From: Odobenus rosmarus divergens
Lineage: Eukaryota > Chordata > Mammalia > Carnivora > Odobenidae
DNA: 64,000 nt
Assembly: GCF_000321225.1 (NCBI RefSeq)
Contig: NW_004450285.1
Span: 4,500,402-4,564,401, forward strand
Direction: 5' to 3'
Part shown: positions 56,838 to 64,000 of the stretch, piece by piece
How the letters are laid out: each line of letters starts with the position of its first letter
Position numbering within the stretch: the stretch's first letter is position 1
Translations under genes and position numbers: made by a program
The notes under the pieces: generated by a model
Database searches by the model: none
Seen by the model: only the letters and a program-made list of their open reading frames with translations
What the model was told of the DNA's origin: nothing

Positions 56838-58274
56838 GACAGTCTATTGGAATGAGATTCCATTTGCTATTTGGTTTTGGGAAGTAATCAAGTTCACATA
56901 GTATATGGTTGGCTAATAGTTATTTCTCTGCTAGTGCCTATTTCAAGGATCTGTGAGAACTTACTCTCTGCCTCACATGTTTGAGGCGAGGGAATCAACT
57001 ACAGACATCTTGTTGCTGTCTGGACAAGCCTACAGTGATGAAATAGTTATGAAGGTGTCTGATTCTTTCAATATTTTTTGGCAGTGCTTCCTTTTTAAAG
57101 AAAATATTCTAAGATTTGGAAAGGTTTAAGAAAGACTGAAAGGTAGGGTTTTGGTTTTTTTTTTCTCTCTCTCTTCTGGACTCACTGCAGGAGTAGTTCG
57201 CTTTACTTACAGTTCACTCAATAATTATCATTTCAGAGTAAGACTGGCTCATAATACTGCCAAATAATTCATACATGTAAAAATGGCAGTTGTCTCATTT
57301 ACTTGTTACGCCAACACTTGTCAACCTCAGCAACAGCTTTCAGCTCTGTTAAATGTTGTTTAAATGTGAGGGATCTAAAATGAAATTGAAGCACCCTGCA
57401 TTTGATAATAAATCAAATATGAATTTAATACTCAAAGGCAGCATGGTTAGTAAGGCTAGAAAGTAAAAATGACAGATTTTATGCTTTGACTGCGGAGAGG
57501 ATTTGATTGGGATTCTGATTATCTTTTAAAGGTTGAGATCTAATGATTTTTAAGAATTACATCTAGAAAAACATTTTGGAATAAATTATATTGAACTACA
57601 TTAATAAAGGGTGAAAATACTTCAAAGGCAAATTACTTTCTAGAAGGAAAATAAGCATTATCAAATCATAAACTTTATATTTTGTTTTACTTTTCAATAT
57701 GCAAAGTTTTAACCATACTAAAAGTAGAAATAAAAATATTTCTCTCACCTATATTAAAATGTATTAGTATTTTGCAATATTTGCCTTACCTACTTTTTTA
57801 ACTTCGCATTTTAAACTTATGTTTGCTCTGCATTTTAAGGCATCATTTTAAAATTAGACATTAATTTTTTTTACCTTTTCCTAATAGATACCTGTAGTGT
57901 AGGACATTTAAAGGCAAAAAATATTTTACTTTTTTTTTTCTGGAAAGAGGTAAAGGCTCCCCACCAAAATTAAGCAATGTATGGAAATTGGTAGCCCTTA
58001 CCATGATTTTTAATTATTAGTGAGGAACTTGACTACTTCTATAGTTTTCTCTGGTTGTTTTCCTTAATCATTATCCCATAAATGAAAATTCTTCCCAAAT
58101 AGGTGAATATGATGAGTCTCAGTAAGCAGAAGCAAGGTATACTGCTATTCTAAGAAAGCTTTTGGCAAGGATACTCCTGGACACCTCTGTGTACACAGGG
58201 AAAATAAGGGTTGGCTAGACGACAGTGTATCAGGGTGGATTTATGGCCTCTGGTGGAGGGCAACATGGCAGTGT
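56838..58274. other. Unassigned sequence
   Basis: No gene or recognisable repeat. A strong pyrimidine tract followed by CACTGCAG near 57155-57190 resembles a splice acceptor on the plus strand, but no exon is supported. Confidence 0.35.
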
Positions 58275-58470
58275 TAAGGCCATGTGGATGAGGTATGAAT
58301 TCTGGGTCTGATTCTTAAAAGTAGTCATTTGCCTTTGGGCAAATCACAGCTTCACTGAGCAGCAGGCATTGCCACATCTGTAATGTGAATGTAATAATGT
58401 CTACATCAGAATTATTGTGAGGATTAGCTACAGTAGGTAAAATGGTAGTAATGGCAGCTAGTTGATGTTC
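58275..58470 (+). mobile_element. MIR SINE
   Basis: ATGAATTCTGGGTCTGATTC, GCCTTTGGGCAAATCACAGC and ATTATTGTGAGGATTAGCTA fit MIR. Confidence 0.82.
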
Positions 58471-58489
58471 TTGTTTTTTGAAACAGTAT

Positions 58490-58690
58490 AACATAGGAAG
58501 CATATTCTTGAAGTTTGTAGACATAGGGAGGTGGTGTAAAAATCTCTTTTGCCCATTTACGGCAGTGTGCCCCTGGGTACGTCCCTCAATCTCACAGTAC
58601 TCCCAGTGTCCTGGGCTTGCAAATGGGTCTAATACTATCTACTCCCTCAGCATCGTTTTGAGGAGCCTAGTATTAATGTTTCGGCAAATA
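58490..58690 (+). mobile_element. MIR SINE
   Basis: GTGTGCCCCTGGGTACGTCC, CTTGCAAATGGGTCTAATAC and CATCGTTTTGAGGAGCCTAG fit MIR. It lies directly after another MIR in the same orientation. Confidence 0.75.
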
Positions 58691-58964
58691 GTGACTCCTA
58701 ATAACTTACTGAAAAATCTATTCCTAGTAGTGTTGTTGAATTGATCAATTTCAGTCTCTCAAGGTATATTTGCAGTTTAATGATATGGGGTTTAGTCTTC
58801 TTGATATTTTTGCCAATATTTTGATAAAGATATAAAGGACAGGTATATAAAACTTGAAAGTAGCTAAGTTTAGACCAGGAAGTTCTCAGTAGGCTTGAAC
58901 TATAGGTTAAAATCAACAAAATAAAATTTATAGAGAAAAACTGATCAGCATAGTAGTTTCAGCT

Positions 58965-59094
58965 GACTCTCATTTTCTATAAACTTTTTTTTTTTTGAAG
59001 TAGGCTCTTTGTCCAAGGTGGGGCTTGAACTCAAGATTCTGAGATCAAGCTCTACTGAGTGAGCCAGCCAGGCACCCCAGGACTCTCATTTTCT
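58965..59094 (-). mobile_element. CAN-SINE, short older subfamily
   Basis: GACTCTCATTTTCT at 58965-58978 and 59081-59094 around a reversed short SINE with GGGGCTTGAACTCAAGATTC, TGAGATCAAGCTCTACTGAG and head GCCAGCCAGGCACCCC. Confidence 0.94.
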
Positions 59095-59270
59095 TAAGAG
59101 CCAACCATGTGACAGGTTATTAAAAAATATTTTATTTTAGGCTAATCAATTCATATGTGAACTATGGACTAAGGAATATAAAGTTTGCTCTGTATTCAAA
59201 TTGGTCAGACCAATTTGGAATTTTATGTTTTTATCGGGATTTCACATTTTATGAAGGACATAAAAAGGCT

Positions 59271-59508
59271 AGGCAAAGTTTTTCAACTTTAGCACTATCG
59301 ACATTTTGGATCAGATAATTCTCTGTTGGGGGAGCAGCTGTCCTGTGCATTGTAAATGTTTAACAACATCTCTGGCCTTCACCCACTAAATGCCAATAGT
59401 ATCTCCAGCACCCTTCCCGGACCCAGCAGGACAAGAGAAAATATCTGTAGACATTGCCAAATGTCCCCTGGGGGGCAAAATCACCCCTGGTTGAGAACTA
59501 CTGTGCTG
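59271..59508. mobile_element. MER5A (non-autonomous hAT-Charlie DNA transposon)
   Basis: Left end TTTTTCAACTTTAGCACTAT, middle TGTCCTGTGCATTGTAAATG, right part GACATTGCCAAATGTCCCCT, GGGGGGCAAAATCACCCC and TGGTTGAGAACTACTGTG. The end is the inverted partner of the start, as in all MER5 elements. Confidence 0.92.
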
Positions 59509-59988
59509 GAGGATATTGAAAGGAAGGTCTTAAGGAAATTGAAGGGTTGAGAAGGTGTAATTATGAAGAATGATAAGGCCAGATGCCCTTCATTCCAAGG
59601 ACTCAATTAATTCCATAATTTTATTTTGCTTTATATATTTCTCTCTTAAAATCTTCCATTAAACTGAATTGTGGGAAGTCAGGGATTGTGTTATATTTTT
59701 AAAATTTTTTTTGAAGAATAGCTGCTGGTACACTGTAGATCCTCAATATTTTGTAAAATAAAGTGAAATAAACTGGAAAAGAAGTGACTTGATGTGTGAA
59801 CAGTTACTGAAGAGACATTTTTAGATACTTGAAGAGCTGCCAAAACGAAGATATTAGATTACTCCATGGAAGAGAGATGGGGTGCTTCTTCAGAGGGCAG
59901 AGCTAATAGCAAAGGATAAAAGTTATGGAGGCCTACCTATATTTCACTTCATTTTAAGGTCAGACTTTTAAACAATATCTTACTTATT
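59509..59988. other. Unassigned sequence with a possible L2 tail
   Basis: ACTGTAGATCCTCAATATTTTG near 59732 is weakly L2-like. No gene seen. Confidence 0.35.
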
Positions 59989-60222
59989 TAGCACCAGTAT
60001 TTTTTTAAAGATTTTTATTTATTTATTTTTGAGAAAGAGAGGCAGAGAGAGAGAGAGAGCACGAGCAATGGGAGGGGCAGAGAGAGAGGGAGAAGGAGAA
60101 ACAGACTTCCTGCTGAGCAGGCAGCCCAGTATAGGGCTCCATCCCAGGACCCTGGGATCATGACCTGAGCTGATGGCAGACACTTAACTGACTGACCCAC
60201 CCAGGCGCCCCTAGCACCAGTA
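59989..60222 (-). mobile_element. CAN-SINE with 11-base target-site duplication
   Basis: TAGCACCAGTA at 59989-59999 and 60212-60222. The element is 60003-60211, with an expanded GAGAGAGAG block and head ACCCACCCAGGCGCCCC. Confidence 0.95.
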
Positions 60223-60469
60223 ATTTTTGAAATCCTGATTCACATTGAAATGAGAGTGTTGTGTAATAAAATGTAGCTACAATAATATTAGGAATCTGGG
60301 ATATGTTATGTAAATTTGTAAGTGATATAAAAATATTGAAATAAAAAATTTCTGGTTTCTTATTTAAAATTGTCTAAATTTATACTAGGAACTATTAAAT
60401 AATTGAAAATAAAGCATGTGGACAGATGCATAAAAATAAAACTAAAAGAAAGGGAAGAAAATAATACTT

Positions 60470-60545
60470 TATTTTATAAAATAAATATACTATATAAATA
60501 AATATACTATAAATAAATAAATAAAATAAATAAATATACTATAAA
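60470..60545 (+). repeat. AT-rich tandem repeat (AAATAAATATACTAT type)
   Basis: AAATAAATATACTATA recurs three times, mixed with AAAT repeats. Confidence 0.93.
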
Positions 60546-61009
60546 CTAGTAGAGTTTATAAATAAAGTTTGTATTTCCTTCAAAGTTGTTACTTTTGGAA
60601 GTAGGTATTGAACTTTTTATGTATTTCAATAATTTTGTCAGTCCTAGTAATAATTTTGGAATTGTCTTCGATGTCATTTTTTTAGAGTTAAATGTTGACT
60701 CTGTGTATATGAATACACATCCAATCAAATTGTTAGGCATCCATGAGGAATGTAATTCTTCAGTTATAATATAGTTCATAAAACTGCAGTTCCTTACCTC
60801 GTTTATCTGAGAAGGATTTTCATTTTCTGGTCAGTATAAGAACAAATCCCAAAACACTTTCAATTCCCAAAACATCTTCAAAAATAGCCAGGGACTCAGA
60901 TTATGAGATTATTCTCAAATTATATTTGTTATCGACTTTAGGTCTTCCGTAGTAATTTACCCACAGTTAGACCTCAAAACTAAAGAACCTTGATATGTAG
61001 GGAAGGGAC
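60546..61009. other. Unassigned sequence
   Basis: Opposite-strand short frames at 60546-60779 are chance. Nothing else recognised. Confidence 0.35.
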
Positions 61010-61501
61010 TTTTTTTTTTTTTTTTTTTAGTATAGTTGACACACAATGTTACATTAGTCTCAGGTGTACAAGATAATGAATGATTCAACTTCTCTATATG
61101 TTATGCTATGCTCACCACAAGTGTAGCTAACATCTGTCACCAGACAACACTATTACAGTATCATTGACTATATTCCCTATTCTGTGCCTTTTAGTCCCAT
61201 GATTTATTCTTTCCATAACTGGAAGCCTGTGTCTCCCACTTTCCTTCATCCATTTTGCCCATCTCCCTACCCACACATCCCTCTGGCAATGATGATTGCT
61301 TTCTCTCTGTATTTATAAGCCTAATTCTGCTTTCTGTTTGTTTATTCATTTATTTTGCTTTTTAGATTCCACATATGAGTAAAATCATATGGTATTTGTC
61401 TTCTCTGACTGACTTATTTCACTCAGCATAATATCCTTTAGGTCTATCCATGTTGTCACCAGTGGCACAATCTCATCCCTTTTTATGGCTGCCTAATATT
61501 C

Positions 61502-61537
<36 letters not shown>

Positions 61538-61865
61538 ATATATATACCACATATTTCTTATTCATTCATCTATTGATGGATACTCAGGTTGCTTCCATAT
61601 CTTGTCTGTTGTAAATAATGCTGAGGTAAATATAGGGGTGCATATATTTTTTCAAATTAGTGTTCTTGTTTTCTTTGGGTAAATACCCAGTAGTGGAATT
61701 ATTGGATCATAGGGTATTTCAATTTTAATTTTTTGAGGAATCTTCTTATGATTTTCCATAGTGGCTGCACCAGTTAACATTCTCCCCAATAGTATACAGG
61801 GTTCCTTTTCTCTACAACTTTGCTAACTCTTGCTATTCCTTGTCTTTCTGAATTTAGCCATTTGA

Positions 61866-61890
61866 CACCTTATACATTTTGTATAAGGTG
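61866..61890. repeat. Perfect hairpin within L1
   Basis: CACCTTATACA, loop TTT, TGTATAAGGTG: an 11-base perfect stem with a 3-base loop. Confidence 0.97.
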
Positions 61891-61904
61891 ATATTGTGTG
61901 TGTT

Positions 61905-62098
61905 TTTTAAAGATTTTATTTATTTATTTGACAGAGAGAGACACAGCAAGAGAGGGAACACAAGCAGGGGGAGTGGGAGAGGGAGAAGCAGGCTTCCCGC
62001 GGAGCAGGGAGCCTGATACAGGACTCGATCCCAGGACCCTGGGATCATGACTTGAGCCTAAGGCAGACAGTTAATGACTGAGCCACCCAGGCGCCCCT
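61905..62098 (-). mobile_element. CAN-SINE nested in L1
   Basis: Reversed SINE with head GCCACCCAGGCGCCCC, interrupting the L1 sequence GTGATAT...TCATTGTGGTTTTGA. Target duplication is approximate (ATTGTGTGTGTTTT / ATTGTGGTTTT). Confidence 0.96.
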
Positions 62099-62118
62099 CA
62101 TTGTGGTTTTGATCTGTT

Positions 62119-62741
62119 TTTGGGACTTCATATATGAAGAACAGTTAGCTCTATCAGTGTTGAGAGACATTTCCTGGAGCAAACACTATGGAGATTATTT
62201 TATTTGGAGAAAACTAGCCTGAGAAGAAGGACTTAATATGTTCAGGTCTAGAAAGCCATTTTTAATGAGTGCTATTTCCCATTTAATTAAGGAAAGGACA
62301 AGAGGGTTAAACTCAAGTAGGAGGGTTTGGGTAACAAATTATGAAGGGCATCTTGCCTGTAAAGGCTTTGAGAGGCTGGAATACATTACTGAGGGGATTT
62401 CAGTGTGACTAAATTACTTTTCCTAAGTATGAGAATCTGATGGCATTTATTTCAGATCATCATAGTCTCTGCAACCAAAGTTATCTTTGAATAAGAAACA
62501 TTTATTCATGCCGTATCTTTTCCAGATGGAATTTTTTTTTAATTGGGGGATTAATTTGAAATTAATTTCATGAATTAATGAAATAACCCAATTCTAAAAT
62601 ATTTATTAATATAAGGACCATGGGGCTAATTATCTATAGTGAAATCAGAGAAGGCCGAAGTAGATTCATGTGGGTATTTAGGGATTTATTTTTGGGACTT
62701 AGGTATATGCCTTCACTCGCCATCTTTTAAGCAGAGTTACC
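62119..62741. other. Unassigned sequence
   Basis: No gene or recognisable repeat. Confidence 0.35.
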
Positions 62742-62897
62742 AGATTTAGTAAACACAAGATGTCCAATTAAATATGAATTTCATATAAACATTTTTTCAG
62801 TATAAATATGTTTCAAAGACTACATGTATAATAAAAATTATATGTTCTTTAAATTCAAATTTAACTGAGCATCCCATATTTTATCGGAAACCCTACA
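62742..62897. mobile_element. Palindromic DNA-transposon relic (family unresolved)
   Basis: GTTACCAGATTTAGTAAAC...TTAAATATGAATTTC on the left and TTCAAATTTAACTGAGCATC, TATTTTATCGGAAACCCTAC on the right are diverged inverted copies of each other. This is the plan of a short terminal-inverted-repeat element common in placental genomes. I cannot name the subfamily with certainty. Confidence 0.65.
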
Positions 62898-63855
62898 TAA
62901 GAGAAACATAGGTATGAAGTGAATGAAGCTTAAGTTTTCAGGGTCCCTTACTTGCAGAAACATTTTTATCTAATGTTGTAATTGTACAGTTTTGTTTTTC
63001 TTTAAAGAGTCGTCTTCTCAATTATATAAATCTTAAGCTCTGCAAAACCTGAATCTGCTCCTACAGGGGAGTAATATGAGGAGACAGTAGACAAAGTGAA
63101 GGAAGAAATAAATTTAGCAGACTCAAGATTGTTGATGCCCTTGTCACATTCGGAAATTATTTTCCAGGAGATGACTAAATAATCACTGGGCCTTGAGGCA
63201 CCTTTGTAGTTGAAACTTCATTGTCATTGTATAGGCAAGAGACAGAGGAGTAAGTTTTATATTGTGTTGATATAGCCTCAGAGTGAGTAATCTAAATGCT
63301 CTGAGAAGTTCAGTAAAACTTCTTTTTCCATGGATACAGTCAGCAAATGAAGAATCAACAGTTTCTTTTCCAGTCACCAAAATATTCAGCTTTTCAGATA
63401 TTGTAGACTTTAATGCCTAAAGGAAGTTTAAAAAAATGAGAAAAGCAAAAGCAAATAGTCTCTAGAGTAGCAGATCTGGCTTGATGCTGAGGTCCATTTA
63501 CAGGAAAGGTAAAACTAAATAATGCCTCCCTTCTTTATGTAATGTGCTACTTTGTATAATAAATCCCAGAATTAATGACTAAACTCTGGTGCGTTTAATA
63601 GAGACCATGAGTGTGATAATAATGCTTTTTAATCACTCCAGATAGTACCCGGTGTTCAAAAAGTCCACAGTTTTGGGGAGTTGAAATGCTATTGACTTGA
63701 GTTTTTGGGTCAGATCTTTCATGTCCTCAGGAAGGACTGGTCCTACACGATGCATAATATGGCATTGGATAATTGTTCGTAATTTTTCAGTCCTTTGTCT
63801 TATGCCATTGTCATGCCTCCCACTAGTATACGTGAAATATATACCATGACCCCGT
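62898..63855. other. Unassigned sequence
   Basis: No gene recognised. A 79-codon minus-strand frame (63633-63872) has no recognisable motif. Confidence 0.35.
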
Positions 63856-63857
63856 CG

Positions 63858-64000
63858 ATTGGGCTTGACCATGTGACTGCTTTGACCACTGAATATCAGT
63901 GGGCATGATGCAGTAGAGGCTTCAAATGTGTTTGTGTGTTGGCTTGCCTTGTACTACTGTGATCCACCATGAGAGAGACGTGCGTCTGGAAGCTACTGAT
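63858..64000 (+). mobile_element. MaLR LTR fragment (MLT1-like), runs off the window
   Basis: GGGCTTGACCATGTGACTGC, TTTGACCACTGAATATCAGT, GATGCAGTAGAGGCTTCAAA and GATCCACCATGAGAGAGACG resemble the central part of MLT1 LTRs. The end lies outside the window. Confidence 0.5.

Larger units (their letters stand above)
61010..62118 (-). mobile_element. L1 3' part, antisense, split by a SINE
   Basis: Long poly-T at the left, then TATAGTTGACACACAATGTT, CTCAGGTGTACAAGATAATG, CACCAGTGGCACAATCTCAT, GTAAATACCCAGTAGTGGAA and TTTTCCATAGTGGCTGCACC. It is interrupted by the SINE at about 61905 and resumes with TCATTGTGGTTTTGATCTG. A (TG)n run lies at 61504-61536. Confidence 0.95.

Noticed and set aside
57150..57240. 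Strong pyrimidine tract and CACTGCAG acceptor with AGA/GTAAGA 45 bases later on the plus strand
   Set aside because: Two of three frames carry stops, the peptide is unrecognisable, and pyrimidine tracts with AG are common by chance.
1..64000. CRISPR-like arrays, operons, bacterial-type genes, or tRNA genes
   Set aside because: The repeated units are interspersed SINEs with no regular spacing; the tRNA-like sequences are the SINE heads and not functional tRNAs; base composition and repeat families are mammalian throughout.

Overview
This is an AT-rich stretch of mammalian nuclear DNA in which I could not identify a confident host protein-coding gene, RNA gene, CpG island or promoter. The organism is a carnivoran, most likely a caniform (bear, panda, seal or mustelid type). 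The evidence is about twenty copies of the tRNA-derived carnivore SINE (CAN-SINE/SINEC; head GGGGCGCCTGGGTGGCTCAG, CT-rich body, tail AAATAAATAAAATCTT) and L1 3' ends of carnivore type. The open reading frames present are short (most under 100 codons) and nearly all are chance frames or fall inside transposon relics, so the window reads as an intron or an intergenic desert.

Layout. 0-11 kb: eight SINEs, including a dense cluster at 7.2-10.7 kb; an ERVL-type LTR with a tRNA-Leu-like primer-binding site (1.6-2.4 kb); a MER20 relic; MIR and L2 relics; and a 280-base run of N beginning inside an L1 3' end. 11-22 kb: mostly old sequence with L2 and MIR relics, one MaLR LTR (17.1-17.6 kb), a short 5'-truncated L1, and the first copy of an unrecognised direct repeat (20.17 kb and 21.89 kb). 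22-30 kb: a 1.5 kb antisense L2 split by a SINE, an old L1, a younger truncated L1 and L2. 30-41 kb: MIRs, an LTR-like relic, and a nearly complete Tigger1 DNA transposon (36.66-39.23 kb) with a dead transposase frame and a nested SINE. 41-49 kb: an L1 with a textbook 5' inversion (twin priming), an L1-like reverse-transcriptase relic, a sense L2 reverse-transcriptase relic and a truncated L1 with clean target-site duplications. 49-64 kb: a repeat-poor stretch at 49.1-51.9 kb (with a weak exon candidate and an E-box/GATA composite), two abutting antisense L1 ends, an MLT1 LTR, MIRs, MER5A, another antisense L1 split by a SINE, and a palindromic DNA-transposon relic.

Nothing here forms an operon or pathway. 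What the sequence records is a history of insertions. L2 and MIR are the oldest layer, followed by MaLR/ERVL LTRs and hAT/Tigger elements, then L1, and finally CAN-SINEs with intact target-site duplications of 11-20 bases. The points most worth a second look are the twin-primed L1, the unrecognised 0.2 kb direct duplication, the microsatellites that sit at the same homologous position in several L1 copies, a perfect hairpin in an L1, and the small candidate exon and regulatory motif in the 50-51 kb repeat-poor region. I saw no evidence of a new biological system.
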